NCBI GenBank assembly: GCA_963974445.1
Contig: CAXBDI010000057.1
Location: 1-23,762, forward strand
Length of the DNA stretch: 23,762 bases
Direction: 5' to 3'
From: JACKII01 sp963974445
Lineage (GTDB): Bacteria; Pseudomonadota; Alphaproteobacteria; Bin95
Part shown: positions 1-6,387 of the stretch, piece by piece
Position numbering within the stretch: position 1 is the first letter of the stretch
How the letters are laid out: the number at the start of each line of letters is the position of its first letter
Notes under the pieces: generated by a model
What the model was told of the DNA's origin: nothing
What the model saw: only the letters and a program-made list of their open reading frames with translations
Databases searched by the model: none
Made by a program: the position numbers and the translations under genes

Positions 1-1
1 C

Positions 2-439
2 CCAACTTGCCGCTTAAGCCCAATCACATGTCTCATAACTGTGGACCGGTACACCAGGCTGTATCAGCCGTTCTGTTTCGACCGCCAGCGGGAACATGCG
101 CCGGACGATATCCAGTACCTCTGGCATCCCTGCTTCGAAGCGCCGGACGGGCGGCTGCTGGCCCGCCTCTCCCGCTTCCAGGTGAAGAACGGCTATCCGC
201 TGGCCGGCGAGGAGATCGATGCGGCGGGCAGCGCGGCACTGGAAGCGCTGGAGGAGACCATGCGCGCGCCGGGCCAGTCGCTGACCTTTCATTTCGAGCC
301 GGGCCAAATCCAACTGGTCAACAACCGCCTGCTCGGCCACCGCCGCACGGGTTTTCAGGATTGGCCGGAGCCGGACCGCAAGCGCTTGCTGGTGCGCCTA
401 TGGCTGCGCGACTGGGGACGACCCTTCTATAACGGCTGA
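2..439 (+). CDS. TauD/TfdA-family dioxygenase, C-terminal part (cut by window edge)
   Basis: This looks like the C-terminal part of a Fe(II)/2-oxoglutarate-dependent dioxygenase of the TauD/TfdA or gamma-butyrobetaine hydroxylase type. The reading frame is open to the left window edge, so the true start and the HxD iron-binding motif are outside. The visible part has the family's 'LYQPFCFDRQ' segment. Near the end it has 'PGQIQLVNNRLLGHRRTGFQDW' in two pieces (PGQIQLVNN, then GHRRTGFQDW): the distal iron-ligand His and the 2-oxoglutarate-binding Arg would fall in this GHxRTxF motif. It ends with a typical 'RLLVRLWL' tail and TGA. A GTG at 41 gives an internal start, but it would yield only 132 residues, far below the usual 280-380, so I treat the gene as truncated by the window. 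It converges on the SDR gene that ends at 466. The substrate cannot be told. Confidence 0.8.
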   Translation, partial: PTCRLSPITCLITVDRYTRLYQPFCFDRQREHAPDDIQYLWHPCFEAPDGRLLARLSRFQVKNGYPLAGEEIDAAGSAALEALEETMRAPGQSLTFHFEPGQIQLVNNRLLGHRRTGFQDWPEPDRKRLLVRLWLRDWGRPFYNG

Positions 440-465
440 TGGTTCCTTGATCTATCCCCGGAGGT

Positions 466-1260
466 CTATTGGGCGGTGATACCGCCATCGACCACCAACC
501 CGGACCCGGTCATGAAGCCCGAATCGTCGCTGGCGAGGAATAGGATGCCTTTGGCGATGTCCTCCGCGACGCCGAGGCGGCCGATCGGGTGCATCTTGGC
601 GGAGAATTCTTTCGCTGCCGCCGGGTCATTCATACCCTGCTTCTGCGCGCGCGAGACGAAGGTCTGTGCGCCCATATCGGTGTCGATCACGCCCGGATGG
701 ATCGAGTTGACCCGGATGCGCTGGCCCTTGCGGCTGAAGAACAGCGCAGACGACTTGGTAAACAGCGCGACGCCACCCTTGGTCATGGAATAGAGCGGGT
801 CGAGCTGGGAGCCGACCAGGCCGGCAATCGACGACGTGTTGACGATTGACGAGCCATGGGCGCTGTCGGCGCCGCGCGCTGCCAGCGCATCGGCGCAAAG
901 CTTGGTGCCCAGAAAGACGCCGGTCATGTTGACGGAGACCAAGCGGTGCCAGTCGTCCAGCGTCGCCTCGTCAATGCCGAGGCCGGTGAAGATGCCGGCA
1001 TTGTTGCAGAGCACGTCCAGCCCGCCGAACCGGGTCTCCGCCAGATCGACCGCGGCGCGCCAGTCGGCCTCCTTGGTCACGTCCAGGTGTATGTAAACCG
1101 CGGCGTCACCGAGACGCTTGGCCGTCTCCTGCCCGACATCGTCGAGCACGTCGGCAACGATGACGTTAGCGCCAGCGGCCACCATCAGTTCCGCCGTCTT
1201 CGCACCAATGCCGCGGGAGGCACCGGAGATCAGGGCGGTTTTGCCGTCTAGTCTGTTCAT
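466..1260 (-). CDS. SDR-family NAD-dependent oxidoreductase
   Basis: Classical short-chain dehydrogenase/reductase of 264 residues, acting on an alcohol or ketone with a nicotinamide cofactor in the cytoplasm. The glycine-rich Rossmann motif GASRGIG lies near residue 13, NNAG near 84, catalytic Ser in NTSSIAG, and Tyr/Lys in YSMTK. An Asp at the end of beta-2 (VADV) favours NAD over NADP. The C-terminus has the usual ASDDSGFMTGSGLVVDGG motif. I chose the ATG at 1260 (MNRLDGK) because AAAGGAAA precedes it by about 10 nt; a longer in-frame start at 1281 would include this ribosome binding site. It is last in a minus-strand row with the hotdog protein and a second SDR, separated from them by the palindrome at 1294-1396. 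The substrate is unknown. Confidence 0.93.
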   Translation of the reverse strand: MNRLDGKTALISGASRGIGAKTAELMVAAGANVIVADVLDDVGQETAKRLGDAAVYIHLDVTKEADWRAAVDLAETRFGGLDVLCNNAGIFTGLGIDEATLDDWHRLVSVNMTGVFLGTKLCADALAARGADSAHGSSIVNTSSIAGLVGSQLDPLYSMTKGGVALFTKSSALFFSRKGQRIRVNSIHPGVIDTDMGAQTFVSRAQKQGMNDPAAAKEFSAKMHPIGRLGVAEDIAKGILFLASDDSGFMTGSGLVVDGGITAQ

Positions 1261-1293
1261 GGGTGGAGTTTCCTTTTGCATTCAATTGTCGGG

Positions 1294-1396
1294 GTCATTG
1301 CGAGGCGGCCCGGAGGGCCGGCGCGGCAACCCACCTAAGCATCGATTTGCCTCAACCTTAGATGGGTTGCCGCGTCGCTGCGCTCCTCGCAATGAC
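1294..1396. repeat. REP-like intergenic palindrome (GTCATTGCGAGG type)
   Basis: Two arms, 1294-1339 and 1357-1396, are inverted copies that both start with GTCATTGCGAGG at the outer end and run inward through GCGGCAACCCA and CTAAG. The left arm carries a few extra bases and mismatches, and the loop is 1340-1356. Palindromes starting GTCATTGCGAGG are a widespread bacterial intergenic repeat type. It sits between two codirectional minus-strand genes, so it would be transcribed and could form an mRNA hairpin affecting stability or read-through of the distal SDR. No T-tract follows it, so it is not a classical intrinsic terminator. Confidence 0.8.
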
Positions 1397-1410
1397 GCCG
1401 GTTATGGAAG

Positions 1411-2247
1411 TTAGTACGAAACGCTGCTGACCAACCCGAAACAGGCCGGCTTGCCTTCCGGCTTCATCAGGGCGATGCGGGAGAGGTGGCCGTTGGTATG
1501 CTCGCCGTGGATGGTCAACAACTCGTCCCAGAACATCGGGCGGCGGAAGCGAACCTCCATCTCCAACTGTTTTGGCGGACCGCCGCCCTCGCGGACCAGC
1601 GGCTCCATCATGATGTGCGAGCCCATGATGCCGGCGGCGATGGGCGCGCGGTAGCCGAACTGGCGGGCGATTTCCGGGTCGTCGTGGATACGGTTGATCT
1701 TTTCGTCCGAGAAATTGCCGACACCCTCCGGCGTCATCTGTTTCTCGCCGATCACCGGCAGGCCCATGGCCGGCGCATCCGGACTATCCGCTGGCGACCT
1801 GCCGCCAGAGCCTGGCCCCGTCCGTTCCGCGTTCGGGTCGGTGCGGACGCTGACGCGGCCCAACTCCATCGCAATCGAGCCGTCATCGCGGATCAGCTCG
1901 TATTGCGCTTTGAACAGGGAGCCGCGCGGCGCCGGCTCGATACCCGTGATACGCCCGCGCATTTCCACCTCCTCGCCCAGGCGGATTTGCGAGCGGACCT
2001 TGTAGGTCTGGATCATGTGAACACTGCCGTTGATCGAAAATCCCTCGCGGTTGACGATCTTGATGGTCAGCGTCGCAAAGATACCGGGATCGACGATGTC
2101 GCCCCAGATGGCAGGGTCGATGCCGCAACATTGCAGCTTCTGCGCCTGCTGGTCGCGGTCGACTGACAGGCGCCAGGGCGTAAACTCGAAGCCGGGCGTC
2201 AACTCGCTTTCCGGGCGGAGCGCCTTGCCGGAAGGGTCTGGCAGCAT
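1411..2247 (-). CDS. MaoC-like double-hotdog acyl dehydratase-family protein
   Basis: A 278-residue protein that looks like a fused pair of hotdog domains, as in MaoC/FAS1-like dehydratases, which hydrate or dehydrate acyl-CoA thioesters. The N-terminal half (about 20-140) is a MaoC N-type hotdog with the stretch 'RSQIRLGEEVEMRGRI'. After a Gly/Pro/Ser-rich linker (about 140-165) the second hotdog carries 'NRIHDDPEIARQFGYR' followed by 'APIAAGIMGSHIM' (residues 185-213), which matches the hydratase motif with His188. The canonical Asp two residues before the Asn appears to be Lys183, so activity may differ. The ATG at 2247 is preceded by GGAG at about 10 nt. It starts 15 nt after the upstream SDR ends, so the two are very likely cotranscribed. 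The exact substrate cannot be inferred. Confidence 0.8.
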   Translation of the reverse strand: MLPDPSGKALRPESELTPGFEFTPWRLSVDRDQQAQKLQCCGIDPAIWGDIVDPGIFATLTIKIVNREGFSINGSVHMIQTYKVRSQIRLGEEVEMRGRITGIEPAPRGSLFKAQYELIRDDGSIAMELGRVSVRTDPNAERTGPGSGGRSPADSPDAPAMGLPVIGEKQMTPEGVGNFSDEKINRIHDDPEIARQFGYRAPIAAGIMGSHIMMEPLVREGGGPPKQLEMEVRFRRPMFWDELLTIHGEHTNGHLSRIALMKPEGKPACFGLVSSVSY

Positions 2248-2262
2248 GGGTGAAATTCTCCT

Positions 2263-3024
2263 TCAACGCCGGCCGGCGGAGACGCCGCCGTCGACCATGT
2301 AGACGCCGCCTGTGCAGAAGCTGCTGTCGTCGGAGGCAAGGAACAGCATCAGCTTTGCCACTTCCTCCGGCTTGCCATAACGCCTCAGCGGCGTCGCACC
2401 GGCCAGCGGCTGGTCGTTCTGGCGCTGCACACCGTGCATATCCTCCAGCGAGGCCATCATCGGTGTGTCGATGGGGGACGGATTGACCGAGTTGACGCGG
2501 ATGTTGTTGGCTGAGCCCTCAATCGCCGCAGAGCGCATCAGCCCGATCGCTGCGTGCTTCGACGCGATGTAGGCGGACATGTCCGGGATGGCGCGAATGC
2601 CTGCGGTGGAGGCCGTTACAACGATGGACCCGCCGTTTTGCTCCATCGCCCGCATCACGTATTTCAGGCCGAGCCAGACGCCGCGCACGTTGACGGCAAT
2701 GACCTTGTCGAACATCGCAGGGTCATACTCGGTAATCGGCGAAAGCTTGCCCTCGATGCCGGCGTTGAGCAGCGCGATATCGACGCTGCCGAACTTCGCC
2801 TGTGCCTGGCCGACCAGGTTTTTGACTGCCGCCTCGTCGGTAACATCGGTCGGACAGACAGCGGCCTGGCTGCCGATCTCGGCGGCAAGCGCATCCAATG
2901 GCTTGGCCAGCACGTCGGCCAGCATGACGTTCGCGCCCTCCGCCGCGAACAGGCGGGCGGCGGCGGCGCCGATACCGCGGGCCGCACCGGTGATGATGGC
3001 GGTCTTGCCGGCTAGTTTGGACAT
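2263..3024 (-). CDS. SDR-family NAD-dependent oxidoreductase
   Basis: A second classical SDR, 253 residues, clearly different in sequence from the one at 466-1260. It shows TGAARGIG at residues 12-19, Asp in LADV (NAD preference), LNAG in place of the usual NNAG, the structural Asn in AVNVRG, catalytic Ser in TASTAG, and YIASK. The end has ASDDSSFCTGGVYMVDGG. The ATG at 3024 has GAGGAAA upstream at about 8 nt. It is followed after 15 nt by the MaoC-like gene; an SDR next to a hotdog hydratase is the classic pairing for beta-oxidation-like or ketoacyl reduction/dehydration steps, though no ketosynthase or thiolase is nearby. It is preceded by an 83-nt gap from the GNAT-hydrolase gene. Confidence 0.94.
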   Translation of the reverse strand: MSKLAGKTAIITGAARGIGAAAARLFAAEGANVMLADVLAKPLDALAAEIGSQAAVCPTDVTDEAAVKNLVGQAQAKFGSVDIALLNAGIEGKLSPITEYDPAMFDKVIAVNVRGVWLGLKYVMRAMEQNGGSIVVTASTAGIRAIPDMSAYIASKHAAIGLMRSAAIEGSANNIRVNSVNPSPIDTPMMASLEDMHGVQRQNDQPLAGATPLRRYGKPEEVAKLMLFLASDDSSFCTGGVYMVDGGVSAGRR

Positions 3025-3107
3025 GGGCGGGTTTCCTCAGGACTATGGCGTGTGGATTTCCACCATGGTCGCGCGGGGGCCGCGGGACGTCAATATAACG
3101 ATAATTT

Positions 3108-4700
3108 TTAGCTGCCAGTTCTGGGCCGCAGCCCTGGCCAGGCGTTGCGGTAGAGGTCGAAGCGGCGGTCCTTTAGCTGCTGCACCGTGCCCTGGTTGCG
3201 GGACACGAACAGGTCGGCGAAGCGCAGGTCGGCAAACGCGATCATCTCCGTATTCGCGCCGCTATCCGCCGCAACGCCGTCGCGGGCGAAGGGGAAGTCG
3301 CAGGGTGTCAGCACGCAGCTTTCGGCATAGTGGATGTCCATGTTCTCCACGTTCGGCAGATTGCCGACAATGCCGGACATGACGACGTAGCACTGGTTTT
3401 CCACGGCCCTTGCCTGGCAGCAATAGCGCACGCGCAGGTAGCCGCGGCGCTCGTCGGAGGAGAACGGCACGAACAGGATCAGCGCCCCCTGGTCGACCAG
3501 ATTGCGCGAGACCTCCGGAAACTGGCAGTCGTAGCAGACGACGACGCCAATCGGGCCGCAATCGGTGGCGATGGCCTCCAGCCGTTCGCCGCCCTTGATG
3601 TTCCACCAGTAACGCTCCGCCGGCGTTGGGTGCAGCTTGTCCTGCGTAAAGACGCCACCATCGCGCAGGAAGACATAGCCGGTGTTACGGATGCTATCAT
3701 CGGCCTGAAGCGTCGGGTGGCTGCCGCCGATGATGTTGACGTTGTAGCGCACGGCCAGCCCACTCATGAACTCGCGGTAACGCTCGGTATATTGCGCGAC
3801 CTTGGCGACGCCCTCCAGCGGCCCGAGCGGCGCCGGCTCCGCCGCCAGCAGTTGCAGGGTGAACAGTTCCGGAAAGACGACGAAGTCGCTGCGGTAGTCG
3901 CTGGCGACATCGACGAAATAGGCCACATGACTCTCGAACGCGGCCACATCGGAAATCGGCCGCATCTGGAACTGCACCGTCGCGACGCGCACGCTTTCCG
4001 GCAAGCGGCCCATCGGCTGAGCGGAACGGGCTTGCTCCGCCTCTGTCACCAGCGGGTTGCGCCACAGCATGTGACTGGCGAATCCACCCGATTGCCGGTC
4101 GTCGGGCAGATAGTCTTTCAGCGTGCCGATCAACTCGAAGCCGTTGGAGAGCTGGAAGTTCAGCACCTGATCGCGGATTTTCTTCTCCAGCACCAGGCTC
4201 AGATACTCCTCGACCGAGCCCACGCGTGACCGCACCCGGCCATAGCCCGGCAGGCGGCCACCGAAGACCACGCCCTTCAACTGCAGGTATTCGCACAGTT
4301 CGCGCCGGGCGTTGTACAGGCGCTGGCCGATGCGCTGGCGGCGGGTATCGGGATCGACGGCGACCTCCATGCCATAAAGGTAGTCGCCGTCCGGGTCGTG
4401 GCGCGAGGCGAAACCGTTGCCGGTGATCTCCATCCATGTGTGCGGCTTCAATGCGATATCGCCGCTGATGACGAAGGTCGCGGCGTGGCCGACGATTTGG
4501 TCGCCCAGTTCGACAACGAACTGGCCTTCCGTGAAAATATTGATGTTGCCGCGCACGCATTCCGGCGTCGTCGCCATGTCGCCCTGGTAAATTTTTCGGC
4601 TGAGAGCGACGATGCCATCGACGTCGCTCAACAGAGCATTGCGGACGACGAGGCGAGGTTTCTCACGCTTTTTCCAGTCTGGCGACACCCGGAACCTCAC
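3108..4700 (-). CDS. Bifunctional GNAT N-acetyltransferase / carbon-nitrogen hydrolase (nitrilase superfamily)
   Basis: A two-domain cytoplasmic protein of about 530 residues with the architecture of Bacillus subtilis YhcX. Residues about 17-215 are a GNAT acetyltransferase fold with the acetyl-CoA pyrophosphate loop RRQRIGQRLY (120-129). Residues about 236-510 are a carbon-nitrogen hydrolase with the complete Glu-Lys-Cys triad: E278 (FPELF), K355 (QDKLHPTP) and C389 (VVCYDCQFPE). The hydrolase should cleave a C-N amide or nitrile bond; the physiological substrate of this fusion family is not established as far as I know. The start is uncertain: 4700 is GTG, while a second GTG at 4688 has GAGG six bases upstream and may be the true start, four residues shorter. 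It is first in the minus-strand row and divergent from the racemase gene, with 141 nt between them. Confidence 0.9.
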   Translation of the reverse strand: MRFRVSPDWKKREKPRLVVRNALLSDVDGIVALSRKIYQGDMATTPECVRGNINIFTEGQFVVELGDQIVGHAATFVISGDIALKPHTWMEITGNGFASRHDPDGDYLYGMEVAVDPDTRRQRIGQRLYNARRELCEYLQLKGVVFGGRLPGYGRVRSRVGSVEEYLSLVLEKKIRDQVLNFQLSNGFELIGTLKDYLPDDRQSGGFASHMLWRNPLVTEAEQARSAQPMGRLPESVRVATVQFQMRPISDVAAFESHVAYFVDVASDYRSDFVVFPELFTLQLLAAEPAPLGPLEGVAKVAQYTERYREFMSGLAVRYNVNIIGGSHPTLQADDSIRNTGYVFLRDGGVFTQDKLHPTPAERYWWNIKGGERLEAIATDCGPIGVVVCYDCQFPEVSRNLVDQGALILFVPFSSDERRGYLRVRYCCQARAVENQCYVVMSGIVGNLPNVENMDIHYAESCVLTPCDFPFARDGVAADSGANTEMIAFADLRFADLFVSRNQGTVQQLKDRRFDLYRNAWPGLRPRTGS

Positions 4701-4841
4701 ACTTTGTGGGATGATCGGCGCAGCCTGAACGATTCCAGCGCGTCGCGGAAGTGTGGCGCGAGCAGCCGCAATATTCCGGGCGGTCTCCGTGGAAATATGC
4801 CATGCTGGCGATGAGTTTAAACTTCGATGGAAAGCCGCCGA

Positions 4842-5492
4842 ATGTCCCGCATCCTGGTGATCAATCCAAACGCGACCGAGACCTGCACCGCCGCTATCGA
4901 CCGCGCCGCCGCGCCCTTTCGACTGTCAGGAGGGCCGCGGGTCGATTGCCTCACCAATGCCGATGGCCCGCCCGGCATCCAGTCTCAAGCCGATAGCGAC
5001 AGCGTCATCCCGCACCTGCACGCCATCTGCCAGCGGGAGGCGGCAGACGCCTATGTCATCGCCTGCTTCTCCGACCCCGGCGTGCATTCGCTGCGGGAGC
5101 GCACCGGCCGCCCGGTCTTCGGTATTGCCGAGGCCGGCATGGCCGCAGCCCTCAGCCTGGGCGAGCGCTTTGGCGTTGTGGCGATCCTGCCCAGTTCGGT
5201 GGCGCGGCAGCGGCGGACGGTTCGGGCCTATGGGCTGGGCGAGCGCTACGCCGCCAGCCGCTCCATCGGCCTGGGCGTGCCGGAACTGGCCGATGCCAAG
5301 CGCACCCGCGCCGCAATGATCGATGCCGGCAAGCGCCTGCGCGACGAGGACGGCGCCGACGTGCTGATCCTGGGTTGCGCCGGCATGGCCGATCAGCGGG
5401 ACCCGCTGGCGGATGCAACGGGCCTGCCGGTGGTGGAGCCAAGCCAGGCCGCTTTAGCGCGGGCGATCGGGGCAGTATTGCAGGGCTGGTAG
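4842..5492 (+). CDS. Aspartate/glutamate racemase-family protein, hydantoin racemase-like
   Basis: A 216-residue protein of the Asp/Glu/hydantoin racemase superfamily, which inverts a stereocentre by a two-cysteine proton-transfer mechanism without cofactor. It begins with the hydantoin-racemase hallmark ILVINPNAT. The catalytic cysteines are C75 (ACFSDPG) and C179 (LGCAGM), at almost the same positions and spacing as in characterised hydantoin racemases. The ATG at 4842 (MSRILVINPN) fits family N-termini and has GGAAAG about 10 nt upstream; an in-frame ATG at 4827 would add five residues. It is divergent from the GNAT-nitrilase gene. Hydantoin racemases act with hydantoinase and N-carbamoylase (the D-type is a nitrilase-superfamily enzyme), but no hydantoinase is in the window, so the true substrate may be another 5-substituted ring or amino-acid derivative. 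Confidence 0.88.
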   Translation: MSRILVINPNATETCTAAIDRAAAPFRLSGGPRVDCLTNADGPPGIQSQADSDSVIPHLHAICQREAADAYVIACFSDPGVHSLRERTGRPVFGIAEAGMAAALSLGERFGVVAILPSSVARQRRTVRAYGLGERYAASRSIGLGVPELADAKRTRAAMIDAGKRLRDEDGADVLILGCAGMADQRDPLADATGLPVVEPSQAALARAIGAVLQGW

Positions 5493-5551
5493 CAGCCTGG
5501 AAGCTATCCGCACACAGGGTTTCAGCGGGTGGTGCTGCGCAATCGGGGCGA

Positions 5552-5593
5552 TAGAGCACTCGCCGATCCTTTGGGCCGGGCAAGAGTGCTCTA
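5552..5593. repeat. Inverted repeat, 10-bp perfect arms, after the racemase gene
   Basis: TAGAGCACTC at 5552-5561 is perfectly inverted at 5584-5593 around a 22-nt GC-rich loop. It begins 60 nt after the racemase stop. It has no clear T-tract, so it is at best a weak or Rho-assisted terminator or an intergenic repeat copy. Confidence 0.6.
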
Positions 5594-5619
5594 ACTCTAT
5601 GAATCCAAAGCGGCTTCCC

Positions 5620-5645
5620 CCACCAAAACGATTTCGTTTGGGTGG
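5620..5645. repeat. Short hairpin, 11-bp arms with one mismatch
   Basis: CCACCAAAACG at 5620-5630 is inverted at 5635-5645 around a 4-nt loop (ATTT), with one mismatch. It lies 26 nt after the preceding inverted repeat in the same gap between the racemase and cyclophilin genes. A tight stem like this could work as a terminator in either direction, but no long T-run follows. Confidence 0.55.
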
Positions 5646-5732
5646 GTGCCGCCCCAGCGCTGCGACGCAAATGGGGCAGATGCGGCGGTTTGCGAGCGGG
5701 ATCGTGCCGCGGTTGTGATGCGGCGGCGCTGC

Positions 5733-5761
5733 GGCTAGGGTGCGGCTACCTTAACCTAGCC
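5733..5761. promoter_or_regulatory. Dyad just upstream of the cyclophilin gene
   Basis: GGCTAGG at 5733-5739 is inverted as CCTAGCC at 5755-5761, ending 23 nt before the cyclophilin ATG. The position fits an operator or a 5' leader hairpin; there is no further support. Confidence 0.25.
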
Positions 5762-5784
5762 TTGACCGAGACGGAGACACCTGC

Positions 5785-6252
5785 ATGAGCGATACCCTGA
5801 TCCTGGAACTGAAAACCGGGAACGTCACCATCGAGATGCGCCCGGATCTGGCGCCGAACCATTGCGCCCGGATCAAGGAACTGGTCGAGAGCGGTTTCTA
5901 CGATGGTCTGAAATTTCATCGCGTTATCGACGGCTTCATGGCGCAAACAGGTTGTCCGAAAGGTACTGGTACCGGCGGTTCCGGCCAAAATCTGAAGGCA
6001 GAATTCAGCGATGCCCCGTTCGAGCGCGGTACCCTGGGCATGGCGCGGTCGCAGAGCCCAGACAGCGGCGACAGCCAGTTTTTCATCATGTTCGCCCGCT
6101 CGCCGCATCTGGATGGGCAATACACCATCTGGGGCCAAGTCAGCGATGGCATGGAGCACGTCGATCAGATCAAGAAAGGCTCATCCGCGTCGAACGGCTC
6201 GGTCAACGACCCAGATAGGATTGTGTCGGCCAAATTGAAAGCGACCGAGTAG
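5785..6252 (+). CDS. ppiB: Cyclophilin-type peptidyl-prolyl cis-trans isomerase
   Basis: A 155-residue single-domain cyclophilin that catalyses cis-trans isomerisation of Xaa-Pro bonds. The catalytic Arg is R46 in KFHRVIDGFMAQTG, followed by GTGTGGSG, the active-site segment GDSQFFIMF (95-103) and HLDGQYTIWGQV. The position of the cyclosporin-contacting Trp of human cyclophilin A is His108 here, so cyclosporin sensitivity would be expected to be low. There is no signal peptide, so it is cytoplasmic, and the length is typical of bacterial PpiB. The ATG at 5785 has GGAG eight bases upstream. It appears to be transcribed alone, with a dyad-rich gap upstream and the promoter of the exported-protein gene downstream. 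Confidence 0.95.
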   Translation: MSDTLILELKTGNVTIEMRPDLAPNHCARIKELVESGFYDGLKFHRVIDGFMAQTGCPKGTGTGGSGQNLKAEFSDAPFERGTLGMARSQSPDSGDSQFFIMFARSPHLDGQYTIWGQVSDGMEHVDQIKKGSSASNGSVNDPDRIVSAKLKATE

Positions 6253-6326
6253 CCTCGCTCCATTAGCTTCTCACCTTTTAGCCGCGCTCGTCGCACAAGA
6301 TAATCTGCGGCGTTCCCCATTGGAAT

Positions 6327-6355
6327 TTGAGTTTTACCATACTTTGTGATATTAT
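6327..6355 (+). promoter_or_regulatory. Sigma-70-like promoter for the GEVED-domain gene
   Basis: TTGAGT (6327-6332) and TATTAT (6350-6355) are separated by exactly 17 nt in a locally AT-rich stretch that stands out from its GC-rich surroundings. The predicted transcript would start near 6362, giving a leader of about 25 nt with AGGAGG at 6376-6381, seven bases before the ATG at 6388. Confidence 0.55.
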
Positions 6356-6387
6356 GTCGCAGCGTCAACAAATCTAGGAGGTTTGCG

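Noticed and set aside
7..432. A 141-codon frame overlapping the TauD-like gene in another frame
   Set aside because: Pro/Ala/Gly-rich shadow; the overlapping frame has clear TauD-family motifs.
3330..4229. A 299-codon plus-strand frame opposite the GNAT-nitrilase gene
   Set aside because: The minus-strand frame has full GNAT and nitrilase motifs; the antisense frame has none.
4770..4798. Imperfect dyad (ATATTCC ... GGAAATAT) in the divergent gap as an operator
   Set aside because: Arms are short, unequal and AT-biased by chance; there is no supporting context.
5152..5670. Minus-strand frame over the racemase end and following gap
   Set aside because: Mostly antisense to the racemase gene, and low-complexity Pro/Arg/Ala sequence without a domain.
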